NCBI GenBank assembly: GCA_964631955.1
Contig: CAZWBA010000003.1
Location: 62,001-126,000 of the forward strand
DNA from: CAMLJR01 sp964631955
GTDB lineage: Bacteria; Pseudomonadota; Gammaproteobacteria; Pseudomonadales; CAMLJR01
Reading direction: 5' to 3'
Length of the DNA: 64,000 bases
The notes beneath the pieces were generated by a model. The model was not told where the DNA came from and ran no database searches. It was given only the letters and a program-made list of their open reading frames with translations. The position numbers and the translations under genes were made by a program. Each line of letters begins with the position of its first letter. The first letter of the stretch is position 1. This document shows, piece after piece, positions 52,018-61,093 of the stretch.

Positions 52018-55000
52018 TCAAGCCGCGCGGAAGAATATGTCGGGGGATCGCAATGCGTCGAAGCCTGCGAGCAAATCCGCCTCGCGCATGCCGGCCTGCT
52101 CGACGCTGCGCATTTTTACCGGACCGTAACCGCGAATTTGCTCCGGCAGCGCAGCAATCTCCAGCGCCAGCGCCAGATTGTCCCTATCGAGTTTTTCCAG
52201 CACATGCTGCAGCGTGTCTCGATAATGGACGATCAGCGCCCTTTCGGCGCGGCGCTCCGCGGTATGGCCGAATGGATCGAACGGTGTGCCGCGCAACGAT
52301 TTGCATTTCGCCAGCAGCCCGAATATTTTCAGCACCCAGCCCGGCACGGCGTATTTTTTGGGGCGCCCCGTCATCGCGTCGATGCGAGCGAGCAACGGCG
52401 GCGACAGATAAATTTTCAGCCGGTAATCGCCGTCGAAGGTGGTTTCCAGATTTTTTCTGAATTCGCCATCGCTATAAAGACGCGCCACTTCGTATTCGTC
52501 CTTGTACGCCATCAACCTGTAAAGATTGCGCGCCACCGTCCTGCTCAGCTCAAGTTCATAGCTGCCCGTCGCTGCAAGTTCCCGGCGCCGCACCTGCTCC
52601 AGATAATCCACATAAATCTGCGCGTATTCCTCATCCTGATACTCGACGAGTCGCGCGTACCGGTCGGCAATGATGTCGTCGAGATTTTCCAGCGGTTGCC
52701 AGGTCTGCGCAGAAAAACCCGCATGTTTGTACAGACCATTCAAATCCGCAGCGGCGTGTCGCCCCCAATGGAATGCGCGCTGATTTTCCTCGATGTCGAC
52801 ATCGTTTAATGCAATCGCCCGGAGCAGGGCCTGCGCCGTGACCGGCAGCAACCCCTTCTGATAAGCGAAACCCAGCAGAAAAATATTGGTATACGCGGTG
52901 CCGCCCATCAATTTCTGCGCGAGCCCCGTGGCATCGATGAATGCCGTTTTTTCGCTGCCGACTTCTCTGTCGATGGTATCGCGCAGTGCAGATTCGGAAA
53001 CCTGCACATCGGGGTCGAAAATAAATGCCGCCGCGGGCGCGATCACTGTATTGACCACCGCGTGCGAGCGATCGCTGATAACACGCGTCAGTGAATCGTT
53101 CGATGCCGCCACCGCAAGATCGCAGCCGATCAACAGATCCGCATCGCACGCGGGAATTCGCACCGCCTTGATATCGCTCTGTTTCGACGCGATGCGCACG
53201 TGACTGACGACGGCACCGAACTTTTGCGCAAGTCCGGTCTGATTCATTGTCGCGCAGCCCTTGCCTTCGATATGCGCCGCCATCGCAATCAGCGCCGCTG
53301 CGGTGAGTACGCCGGTACCGCCGACACCGGCGACAACGATATTCCACGGCATGAATAATTTCGGCCCATTCATTTCAGGCAAAAGGGGCTCGGATAATTT
53401 CGGCAGTGTTTCGATAGCGACGGGTTTTGGTTTGCGCAAAGTGCCGCCATGTACCGTGACAAACGAAGGACAGAAACCATCGACACAACTGAAATCCTTA
53501 TTGCACGCATCCTGATCGATGCGACGTTTGCGACCCAGTTCGGTTTCGAGCGGGAGCACCGATAAACAATTCGATGTTTTGCTGCAGTCACCGCAACCTT
53601 CGCACACCGCCGCATTGATAAATACGCGCTTCGGCGGATCGATAAGTGATTTGTTTTTACGGCGGCGACGTTTTTCCGCGGCGCAGGTTTGTCGATAAAT
53701 AATGACGGTAGTGCCTGTCGTTTCGCGCAATTCTTTTTGAATGCTGTCGAGGCGGCGACGATGATCGATGGTCAACCCCGGAAATCCTGGCAGCGAGTGA
53801 CGAAATTCATCGGGATAATCGGAGACGACTGCAATGCGCTGCACGCCTTCGCCGCGCAATTGATAAATGAGTTTTTCCAGACTCAGATCGCCATCGATTT
53901 TTTGTCCGCCCGTCATCGCCACTGCATCGTTGTACAGAATTTTGTAGGTGATATTCACACCTGCTGCGATGGTTTGGCGAATCGCGAGAATGCCCGAGTG
54001 AAAATACGTACCATCGCCCAGATTTTGAAATACATGGGGTGTATCGGTGAACGGCGCCTGCCCCACCCACGGCGCGCCTTCACCTCCCATTTGCGTAAAT
54101 GTGAACGTGTTGCGGTCGGGCATCCATGTCGCCATGTAATGGCAGCCGATGCCACCGACTGCGCGACTGCCCTCGGGAACGCGGGTCGACGTATTGTGCG
54201 GGCAGCCCGAGCAATAGTGCGGCAGACGTTCGGCAACGGGAGCGCGCACATTCAGCGCTCTCTCCTGCTCGCGCCGCGCCTTATCGCGGTAATAGCTGAG
54301 GCGTTTCTCAATCGTCGCGCTGGTATAAAAACGACGAATACGCGCGGCGATCACCTGCGCCACCATCGCTGGCGTCAGCTCGCCGGTATTCGGCAATAAA
54401 TCGTTACCGCGCTCGTCGAATTCGCCGATCACACGCGGGCGTTCGGCAACCGGCCAGTTATACAATTGGCTCGTCAACTGATCCTCGACGATCGAACGTT
54501 TTTCCTCGACGACAAGAATTTCTTCGAGACCGCGCGCGAATTCATGCGTCGCCACGGGCTCGAGCGGCCAGCTCATGCCGAGTTTGTAAACACGCAAACC
54601 GATGCGCGCCGCTTCGTCCGCATCGATGCCGAGATCTTCGAGTGCCTGCATCACATCGAGATAGGCTTTACCGGTGGTGACGATACCCAGACGCGGGCGG
54701 TCGCTATCGATAACGACGCGATTCAATTTATTCACGCGCGCAAATTCGCGCGCCGCATAAATTTTATATTTGTTGAGGCGCCGTTCCTGTGCGAGCGGCG
54801 TGTCCGGCCAGCGTGCATGCACGCCGTCATCGGGCAGCGCAAAACCATCGGGAATAATGATATCGACGCGATGCGGATCGATCTCCGCGGAAATTGCCGA
54901 ATCCATATTGTCCGTCACCGCTTTCAGCGCAACCCACGCGCCGCAGTAACGCGATAACTCCCAGCCATAAATGCCGAGATCAAGCACTTCCTGCACATTG

Positions 55001-55581
55001 GCGGGATTCAATACCGGAATCGATGCGGCGATAAACATATGTTCGGACTGATGCGGCACCGACGACGAGCGCGCCGCGTGATCATCACCCGCGATTGCGA
55101 GCACACCGCCATAGCGCGACGTGCCGAACATATTCGCATGCTTGATCGCGTCCATGCTGCGATCGACACCGGGGCCCTTGCCATACCACATGCCGAACAC
55201 ACCGTCGTATTTCGCGCCCTCGAAAATATTGACCTGCTGCGAACCCCACACCGCTGTCGCGGCCAGATCCTCATTCACTCCCGGCTGAAAATGAATGTGG
55301 TGTTTTTGCAGAAACGGACGGGCCTTCCACAAGGTCTGATCCAGGCCGGCGAGCGGAGAACCGCGATAGCCAGAGATAAAACCGGCCGTATTCAGTCCGC
55401 GTTCGCTATCGCGCTGATGCTGCAGAATGGGCAATCGCACCAGCGCCTCGATCCCTGAGGTATATGCGCAGGTCGCATCCAGCGCCCACTTGTCATTCAG
55501 CGAAATGGACGCATTGATAAGAGGAGCGGACGAACTGCTGCAGGATGGCGAGCGATGGGATGAAGTTCCATGCGATGTCAC
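52018..55581 (-). CDS. Indolepyruvate:ferredoxin oxidoreductase, fused alpha-gamma type
   Basis: A 1187-residue enzyme that oxidises 2-oxoacids from aromatic or branched-chain amino acids to acyl-CoA. From the N-terminus: SYRGSPLAGLD-like thiamine region (FISGYRGSPLAGLDQTLWKA), central TPP domain with HYCSGCPHNTSTRVPEGS, a Cys-rich ferredoxin-like block (CEGCGDCSKTSNC ... CVDGFCPSF), then the gamma domain beginning VAGVGGTGVLT. The domains that are split in archaea are one chain here, as is usual in aerobic proteobacteria. GGGAGG at 55595-55590 lies 8 bases before a GTG at 55581; the frame from 55608 also starts with GTG but has no such site. It is divergent from the Lrp gene. Confidence 0.9.
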   Translation of the reverse strand: MTSHGTSSHRSPSCSSSSAPLINASISLNDKWALDATCAYTSGIEALVRLPILQHQRDSERGLNTAGFISGYRGSPLAGLDQTLWKARPFLQKHHIHFQPGVNEDLAATAVWGSQQVNIFEGAKYDGVFGMWYGKGPGVDRSMDAIKHANMFGTSRYGGVLAIAGDDHAARSSSVPHQSEHMFIAASIPVLNPANVQEVLDLGIYGWELSRYCGAWVALKAVTDNMDSAISAEIDPHRVDIIIPDGFALPDDGVHARWPDTPLAQERRLNKYKIYAAREFARVNKLNRVVIDSDRPRLGIVTTGKAYLDVMQALEDLGIDADEAARIGLRVYKLGMSWPLEPVATHEFARGLEEILVVEEKRSIVEDQLTSQLYNWPVAERPRVIGEFDERGNDLLPNTGELTPAMVAQVIAARIRRFYTSATIEKRLSYYRDKARREQERALNVRAPVAERLPHYCSGCPHNTSTRVPEGSRAVGGIGCHYMATWMPDRNTFTFTQMGGEGAPWVGQAPFTDTPHVFQNLGDGTYFHSGILAIRQTIAAGVNITYKILYNDAVAMTGGQKIDGDLSLEKLIYQLRGEGVQRIAVVSDYPDEFRHSLPGFPGLTIDHRRRLDSIQKELRETTGTTVIIYRQTCAAEKRRRRKNKSLIDPPKRVFINAAVCEGCGDCSKTSNCLSVLPLETELGRKRRIDQDACNKDFSCVDGFCPSFVTVHGGTLRKPKPVAIETLPKLSEPLLPEMNGPKLFMPWNIVVAGVGGTGVLTAAALIAMAAHIEGKGCATMNQTGLAQKFGAVVSHVRIASKQSDIKAVRIPACDADLLIGCDLAVAASNDSLTRVISDRSHAVVNTVIAPAAAFIFDPDVQVSESALRDTIDREVGSEKTAFIDATGLAQKLMGGTAYTNIFLLGFAYQKGLLPVTAQALLRAIALNDVDIEENQRAFHWGRHAAADLNGLYKHAGFSAQTWQPLENLDDIIADRYARLVEYQDEEYAQIYVDYLEQVRRRELAATGSYELELSRTVARNLYRLMAYKDEYEVARLYSDGEFRKNLETTFDGDYRLKIYLSPPLLARIDAMTGRPKKYAVPGWVLKIFGLLAKCKSLRGTPFDPFGHTAERRAERALIVHYRDTLQHVLEKLDRDNLALALEIAALPEQIRGYGPVKMRSVEQAGMREADLLAGFDALRSPDIFFRAA

Positions 55582-55785
55582 GATCCGGCCCTCCCGCTGC
55601 ATTTTCACAGCTAAATCGTTTTTCCAGCAAAATCGTTACGACATCCGCAAAATGTTCCTTTATTTCAAACATTTCTCTTTTAAAAACTGTAGTAGCTATA
55701 TCTCGAAATTTTTATGTTATTTGGCGTCACGAAACTATACTGAGCGCATAATTCATGCAGTGTCATTCGTTTCGGAGGCAGGAAA

Positions 55786-56283
55786 ATGCCTATCGAGCTG
55801 AATTCCAAGCCCGTTCCGCTCACTCAAAAAGATGTCGCGATTCTGCGATTGCTGCAGCAGGATGCGAGCCTCACTTCCACCGCCATTGCCGAACGTCTGA
55901 ATCTCTCGCAGTCGCCGTGCTGGCGCCGCATCAATCACATCGAGCAGGAGGGTCTGATTCGAAGGCGAGTCGCATTGATCGATCGCGAAAAGCTCGGCAT
56001 GGATGTGGTGGTGTTTGCCACGCTCAATTTATCGATGCACGATCGCGAGCATGTCGAACATTTCGAACGCGAGATTTTGAAATTCCCGGAAGTCATGGAG
56101 TGTTACACGATGACCGGCGCATGGGATTACATGCTGAAAATCATCGTGCGCGATGTGCGCCATTATGAACAGTTCATTCGCCGGAACTTATTGACCATGC
56201 CGGTCATTCGCGAAATGCACTCGCACATCGCGGTGACGGAAATAAAAAACACGACGGAATTGCCGCTCGATACGCAGCTGTGA
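55786..56283 (+). CDS. Lrp/AsnC-family transcriptional regulator
   Basis: A 165-residue regulator with the winged-helix N-terminus (LRLLQQDASLTSTAIAERLNLSQSPCWRRINHIEQEGLI) and the ligand-binding RAM domain (about 75-160; GMDVVVFATLNLSMHDREHVEHFE, VMECYTMTGAWDYMLKI). GGAGG stands 8 bases before the ATG. It reads away from the indolepyruvate oxidoreductase gene across about 200 bases of shared, AT-rich control DNA, so it probably senses an amino acid or oxoacid and regulates that gene. Confidence 0.92.
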   Translation: MPIELNSKPVPLTQKDVAILRLLQQDASLTSTAIAERLNLSQSPCWRRINHIEQEGLIRRRVALIDREKLGMDVVVFATLNLSMHDREHVEHFEREILKFPEVMECYTMTGAWDYMLKIIVRDVRHYEQFIRRNLLTMPVIREMHSHIAVTEIKNTTELPLDTQL

Positions 56284-56295
56284 AAACCAGACTGT

Positions 56296-56571
56296 CTATT
56301 TCAGAAACTCGACATAAAACGATACTTCGCCGAGCGGCATGACTTCGTGCCGGACCTGCGGTTCGACCACACCGAAACGATCGGCAGTCAGCACGTGCTC
56401 CTCGATCTGCGGCTCAAGAATGCGATAACGCAATTCACCTTTCAGAATGACGATCTTTCCCCACACGCCCGCCTTGGTGTTATGCGATTTCAAAAGGCCG
56501 GCGGGAATTGTATTTTCGGAAAATGTATCCGTGCGCTTGTATGCCGATACATTGGCTGGCAATTCTTTCAT
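56296..56571 (-). CDS. DUF1971 (TehB/YeaR-like) family cupin
   Basis: A 91-residue single-domain cupin: KELPANVSAYKRTDTFSENTIPAGLLKSHNTKAGVWGKIVILKGELRYRI, a near copy of the YeaR/DUF1971 consensus. Family members respond to nitrosative stress or fuse to tellurite methyltransferases; the substrate is not known. The ATG at 56571 has GGAG about 10 bases upstream; the frame could start six residues earlier at 56589. It is convergent with the Lrp gene, 12 bases from its end. Confidence 0.85.
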   Translation of the reverse strand: MKELPANVSAYKRTDTFSENTIPAGLLKSHNTKAGVWGKIVILKGELRYRILEPQIEEHVLTADRFGVVEPQVRHEVMPLGEVSFYVEFLK

Positions 56572-56678
56572 CGATTCGGCTCCGGTCATTCAGACAAACA
56601 GATACTGTATGCTCATGACAGTGCGCGCCAACGCTTTTTATTCACGTTTTCACACCGCTCCGGGGAAAATACAACGAT

Positions 56679-57119
56679 ATGCTTGCCGAATCCACCGTCA
56701 CATCGATTTCTCATCTGATTCAGTTATCGGTCGCACCCGTATTTTTACTGACGGGTGTGGGCGCGATTCTCGGCGTGCTGGCGGGCCGCGTCGGTCGCAT
56801 CGTCGATCGGGCACGCAGACTCGAAGAGGCGCTGCCGCAAACACCGGCGCCGCGTCATGCGGAAATTCATGTCGAACTGCGCAGGCTATCGGGACGTGCA
56901 CATCTCACGTATTGGGCCATCGCCCTGTGCACGGTCTGCGCACTGCTCGTGTGTACGATGATCGGTCTGCTGTTTATCGGTGATTTTATCGAGATCAACA
57001 TGGCAGAGATCGTGGCTCTGCTTTTCATCACTGCCATGTTGTCGCTGATTTGCGGATTGCTCTGCTTTTTGCGCGAGGTTTATCTGGCCATTCGTTATCT
57101 GCGGCTCGAATTAAGCTGA
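56679..57119 (+). CDS. DUF2721 family membrane protein
   Basis: A 146-residue inner-membrane protein with three or so helices (about 13-37, 78-103, 112-133). LIQLSVAPVFLLTGVGAILGVLAGRVGRIVDRARRLE and the later LRRLSGRAHLTYWAIALCTVCALLV are the DUF2721 marks. Function unknown. It converges on cysA and the two genes overlap by 9 bases at their 3' ends. Confidence 0.85.
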   Translation: MLAESTVTSISHLIQLSVAPVFLLTGVGAILGVLAGRVGRIVDRARRLEEALPQTPAPRHAEIHVELRRLSGRAHLTYWAIALCTVCALLVCTMIGLLFIGDFIEINMAEIVALLFITAMLSLICGLLCFLREVYLAIRYLRLELS

Positions 57120-58256
57120 AGCCGTGTGCGGCGCCGCGTTTTCCTGATCGACAGCCGGCGTTGCCGCCACCGCGCTCTTGTCGGCATGCGCTCCGCCCTC
57201 CAGCGGATAAATGCGCGGATTGACAAGACGGATGTAAACCTCATCGCCGATCTGCACCTGCAGCTCCTGAAATTCACGCCGTGAAATTTCCACCTCGATA
57301 GTGTCTTCACGATCGTGATCGAGCACATCGAGTTCCAGCTTGAATACCGAACCGGCATTGTGCACGTGTCGGATGCGCGCGGCGGGCAGATGCGGTTCGG
57401 CATCGCGCGTCAGATGCACATCGTGCGGGCGCACATACGCGGCCACCTGATCGCGTGGCTCTGCACCTGCCGGCGCCTCGACGCGCCAGCCGTTGATATC
57501 GAGATAGCCTCGATCGACACGGCCGTGAAAAATATTCACGTCGCCCAGGAAACGCGACACGAACGGCGTATGCGGATGCTCGTAAACTTCCTCAGGCGTG
57601 CCAACCTGTTCCACCACGCCCTTATTCATCACCACGATGCGGCTGGCGACTTCCATCGCTTCTTCCTGATCGTGCGTCACGAAAATACTGGTGACGTGCA
57701 ATTCGTCGTGCAGACGCCGCAGCCAGCGACGCAATTCCTTGCGCACATTGGCATCGAGCGCGCCGAAGGGTTCATCGAGCAGCAGTACTTTCGGCTCGAC
57801 CGCGAGCGCGCGCGCCAGCGCGATACGCTGACGCTGACCGCCGGATAACTGATCGGGAAAACGGTCGGCGAGCCAATCGAGCTGTACGAGTTTCAGCAGA
57901 TCGAAAACTTTCTGTTTGATTTTCGATTCGGCCGGGCGCTCCGGGCGTTTCTTCACGCGCAGGCCAAACGCGATATTGTCGAACACCGTCATGTGACGAA
58001 ACAGCGCGTAATGCTGGAAGACGAATCCGATCTCGCGCTCGCGCACATGGGCACTGGTCTGATCGACGCCGTTGAGCAGCACGCGCCCCGAATCGGGCTG
58101 CTCCAGACCTGCGATGACACGCAGCAGCGAAGTCTTTCCGCAACCCGATGGTCCGAGCAGGGCGATCAGCTCACCCTCGGGAATTTCCAGCGTGACATTA
58201 TTCAGCGCAGTGAAATCGCCGAATTTTTTGTTGATGTTTTCGACTTTGATACTCAT
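57111..58256 (-). CDS. cysA: Sulfate/thiosulfate import ATPase CysA
   Basis: A 381-residue ABC ATPase: Walker A GPSGCGKTS (about 35-43), Q-loop FVFQHYALF, signature LSGGQRQRIALARAL, Walker B VLLLDEPFGALD, H-loop THDQEEAMEV. The residues after about 240 form the regulatory beta-barrel domain (VAAYVRPHDVHLTRD), and the tail beyond 350 is a short Ala-rich extension. It powers sulfate import with CysT, CysW and the binding protein and is the last gene of the operon. Its 3' end overlaps DUF2721 by 9 bases. Confidence 0.95.
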   Translation of the reverse strand: MSIKVENINKKFGDFTALNNVTLEIPEGELIALLGPSGCGKTSLLRVIAGLEQPDSGRVLLNGVDQTSAHVREREIGFVFQHYALFRHMTVFDNIAFGLRVKKRPERPAESKIKQKVFDLLKLVQLDWLADRFPDQLSGGQRQRIALARALAVEPKVLLLDEPFGALDANVRKELRRWLRRLHDELHVTSIFVTHDQEEAMEVASRIVVMNKGVVEQVGTPEEVYEHPHTPFVSRFLGDVNIFHGRVDRGYLDINGWRVEAPAGAEPRDQVAAYVRPHDVHLTRDAEPHLPAARIRHVHNAGSVFKLELDVLDHDREDTIEVEISRREFQELQVQIGDEVYIRLVNPRIYPLEGGAHADKSAVAATPAVDQENAAPHTASA

Positions 58257-58303
58257 ATCGATAGCTCACACAATTTTTTACAGAATGATGATTTCACTGC
58301 AGC

Positions 58304-59182
58304 CTATTCGTTCGCACTCGCCCGCTTGGCAGCGTTGCGATCCTGATCCTGCTTCCATTCGAGAATGCTTTTGAAAATCAGCGTCGCCACTGCCAGCAAT
58401 GCCAGCAGCGATGCCACGGCAAACGACGCCGCAAAGTTGTATTCGTTGTAGAGAATTTCAACGTGCAGCGGCAGCGTGTTGGTGAGGCCGCGAATATGTC
58501 CCGATACCACCGATACCGCGCCGAACTCGCCCATCGCGCGCGCGTTACACAGAATCACCCCGTACAGCAGCGCCCATTTGATGTTCGGCAGCGTCACCTT
58601 GAAAAACATCTGCCAGCCGCTCGCGCCGAGCGAAAGCGCGGCCTCTTCTTCGTCGCGGCCCTGCTCCTGCATCAGCGGAATCAATTCGCGCGCGACGAAC
58701 GGAAAGGTCACGAAAATGGTGGCTAGCACGAGGCCCGGCACGGCAAACAGAATCTTGATGTCGTGTTCCATGAGCCACGGTCCGAACCAGCCCTGGCTGC
58801 CGAACACGAGTACGTAAATCAGACCGGCGATGACCGGCGACACCGAGAACGGCAGATCGATCAATGTCAGCAATACGTTTTTGCCGGTGAAATCGAAACG
58901 CGCAATGGCCCACGCCGCCGCCACACCGAATACGGTATTCAGCGGCACGGCGATCGCTGCGACCAGCAGGGTCAGTTTGATGGCCGCCAGGGTATTCGGC
59001 TCCACCAGCGCGGCGAAATACACATCGGTACCCTTGCGCAAGCCTTCAACCAGAACGGTCAATAACGGCAATATCAAAAACAGGGCGATGATCAAAAGTG
59101 CCGAGCCGGTCAGCGCCAGGCGTACCCAGTCGGTTTTCTGCTGTGGCTTTACCCGAGCCACATTCGCTGCTGCCATATTCAT
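58304..59182 (-). CDS. cysW: Sulfate ABC transporter permease CysW
   Basis: A 292-residue permease with six membrane helices and the ABC contact motif EEEAALSLGASGWQMFFKVTLPNIKWALLYG (EAA loop). SGHIRGLTNTLPLHVEILYNEY is typical of CysW. The start ATG at 59182 is one base past the CysT stop (59186-59184); an earlier frame start at 59236 overlaps CysT and is rejected. Its stop is 47 bases before cysA. Confidence 0.94.
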   Translation of the reverse strand: MNMAAANVARVKPQQKTDWVRLALTGSALLIIALFLILPLLTVLVEGLRKGTDVYFAALVEPNTLAAIKLTLLVAAIAVPLNTVFGVAAAWAIARFDFTGKNVLLTLIDLPFSVSPVIAGLIYVLVFGSQGWFGPWLMEHDIKILFAVPGLVLATIFVTFPFVARELIPLMQEQGRDEEEAALSLGASGWQMFFKVTLPNIKWALLYGVILCNARAMGEFGAVSVVSGHIRGLTNTLPLHVEILYNEYNFAASFAVASLLALLAVATLIFKSILEWKQDQDRNAAKRASANE

Positions 59183-59183
59183 A

Positions 59184-60014
59184 TCAGAGCGCTCCCGCGC
59201 GACGCCGCGTCCACGCCTGCAGTGCATTGATCGCAAGCAGCAGGATGAAGGAAATGATCAGCATACCCATGCCGATCACCGTGGCGCCGACATAATCGTA
59301 TTGTTCGAGCTTGGTCATAATTAATAACGGCACGACTTCAGAAACGAGTGGACGATTACCTGCAATAAAAATAACCGAGCCGTATTCACCGATACCGCGC
59401 GCAAACGCGAGGGCAAACCCCGTGAGCAGCGCGGGTAAAATATTCGGAAAAATAATTTTGCTGAAAACCTGCCAGCGCGATGCACCCAGACTCGACGCAG
59501 CCTCTTCTTCAGCGGGATCGAGATCCTGTAATACCGGCTGCACAGTACGTACAACAAAAGGCAGACCGATGAATATCAGTGCGATGGTGATTCCGCTCGG
59601 CGTAAATGCAACTTGATAGCCGAGCGGTTCGAGATACTGACCGATCCAGCCATTTTTCGCGTAAATCGCCGTGAGCACGATACCGGCCACGGCGGTCGGC
59701 AAGGCGAAGGGCAAATCGAGCAGCGCATCGAATACCCGTTTAAACGGCAACGGATAACGCACGAGCACCCACGCCAGCAACAAACCGAAGACCACGTTAA
59801 TCGCCGCAGCGAGTAACGAGGTCGTCAGGCTGACGCGAAATGAGGCGAACACACGCGGACTGGTCAATAACGCCCACCACTGCGACGGACCGTAACCAAA
59901 CGATTTCAGCAGCAGCGCACTCAGCGGAATCAGCACCAGCAGGCTGAGGTACAACACTGTGAAACCTAACGCCGGGCGGAAACCCGGCAGTAGTGAATGT
60001 TTAACCAATTGCAT
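59184..60014 (-). CDS. cysT: Sulfate ABC transporter permease CysT (CysU)
   Basis: A 276-residue permease with six membrane helices: FGYGPSQWWALLTSPRVFASFRVSLTTSLLAA, DLPFALPTAVAGIVLTAIYA, and the ABC contact EEEAASSLGASRWQVFSKIIFPNILPALLTGFALAFARGIGEYGSVIFIAGN. With CysW it forms the sulfate channel. It starts 45 bases after the binding-protein gene. Confidence 0.94.
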   Translation of the reverse strand: MQLVKHSLLPGFRPALGFTVLYLSLLVLIPLSALLLKSFGYGPSQWWALLTSPRVFASFRVSLTTSLLAAAINVVFGLLLAWVLVRYPLPFKRVFDALLDLPFALPTAVAGIVLTAIYAKNGWIGQYLEPLGYQVAFTPSGITIALIFIGLPFVVRTVQPVLQDLDPAEEEAASSLGASRWQVFSKIIFPNILPALLTGFALAFARGIGEYGSVIFIAGNRPLVSEVVPLLIMTKLEQYDYVGATVIGMGMLIISFILLLAINALQAWTRRRAGAL

Positions 60015-60059
60015 GTTTATCTCGCTTCAGACTCTATTGTCTTGCTTGAACCGGATGAC

Positions 60060-61055
60060 TCACTTCAGATAAATCTGATCGAAGATGGCGCCATCAGCGA
60101 AGAATTTTTTCGATACCGCTTTCCAGCCACCGACGCTGTCGATAGTGAACAACTCCAGCTTCGGAAACTGATTGGCGTATTTCGCTGCCACCTGGGCATC
60201 GCTCGGGCGGTAAAAATTCTTGCCTGCGATATTCTGGCCTTCTTCCGAATACAGATATTCGAGATAAGCCTTGGCCAGCTCTGTGGTTTTATGCTTTTTC
60301 GCATTTTTCTCAACCACGGCGACCGAAGGTTCAGCCAATATCGATAATGGCGGCGCAATGATGTCGAACTTATCCGGGCCGAGTTCGCGCACCGCGAGGA
60401 ATGCCTCGTTCTCCCACGAAATCAGCACGTCGCCGACACCGCGCTCAACGAAGGTTGTGGTCGAGCCGCGCGCACCTGAATCGAGTACCGGCACGTTCTG
60501 AAACAATTTCGCCACGAACTCTTTCGCCTTGTCTTCGCTGCCGAATTTACGCTGAGCGTATTCCCACGCGGCGATAAAATTCCAGCGCGCACCGCCGGAG
60601 GTTTTCGGGTTCGGGGTGATAACCGATACGCCTTTGCGAGTCAGATCGTCCCAGTCCTTGATGTTTTTCGGATTGCCCTTGCGCACGAGGAAGACGATGG
60701 TGGATGTGTACGGAGAGCTGTTTTTCGGCAACAGCGATTCCCAGTTTTCCGGCAGCAATTTGCTTTTCTCGGCAATGGCGTTGATATCGTCCGCCAGCGC
60801 CAGCGTCACCACATCGGCCTCGAGACCGTCGATGACCGAACGCGCCTGCTTGCCCGAACCGCCATGCGATTGCTTGATGGTGACGTTGTCACCGGTTTTT
60901 TCTTTCCAGTGTTTGGTGAACGCGGCGTTGTACTGCTCATACAATTCGCGCGTCGGATCGTAGGAAACATTGAGCAGACTTACATCGGCTGCATGCAGCG
61001 CGCCGCTCGCACCGAAGATGAGCGCAGCGAGTACCGAACGAATATTCGTTTTCAT
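60060..61055 (-). CDS. Sulfate-binding periplasmic protein (Sbp/CysP-like)
   Basis: A 331-residue exported protein: signal ending ASGALHA-AD, then the sulfate-binding pattern VSLLNVSYDPTRELYEQYNAAF, SHGGSGKQARSVIDGLEADVVTLALADD and NPKTSGGARWNFIAAW. The SHGGSGKQ and SGGARW segments supply hydrogen bonds to the buried oxyanion. It delivers sulfate (or thiosulfate) to CysTW. GGAG stands 9 bases before the ATG at 61055. It lies between the porin and cysT. Confidence 0.93.
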   Translation of the reverse strand: MKTNIRSVLAALIFGASGALHAADVSLLNVSYDPTRELYEQYNAAFTKHWKEKTGDNVTIKQSHGGSGKQARSVIDGLEADVVTLALADDINAIAEKSKLLPENWESLLPKNSSPYTSTIVFLVRKGNPKNIKDWDDLTRKGVSVITPNPKTSGGARWNFIAAWEYAQRKFGSEDKAKEFVAKLFQNVPVLDSGARGSTTTFVERGVGDVLISWENEAFLAVRELGPDKFDIIAPPLSILAEPSVAVVEKNAKKHKTTELAKAYLEYLYSEEGQNIAGKNFYRPSDAQVAAKYANQFPKLELFTIDSVGGWKAVSKKFFADGAIFDQIYLK

Positions 61056-61093
61056 CTGAATTTTCTCCAATTCAATTTTTGAACAAATGATTT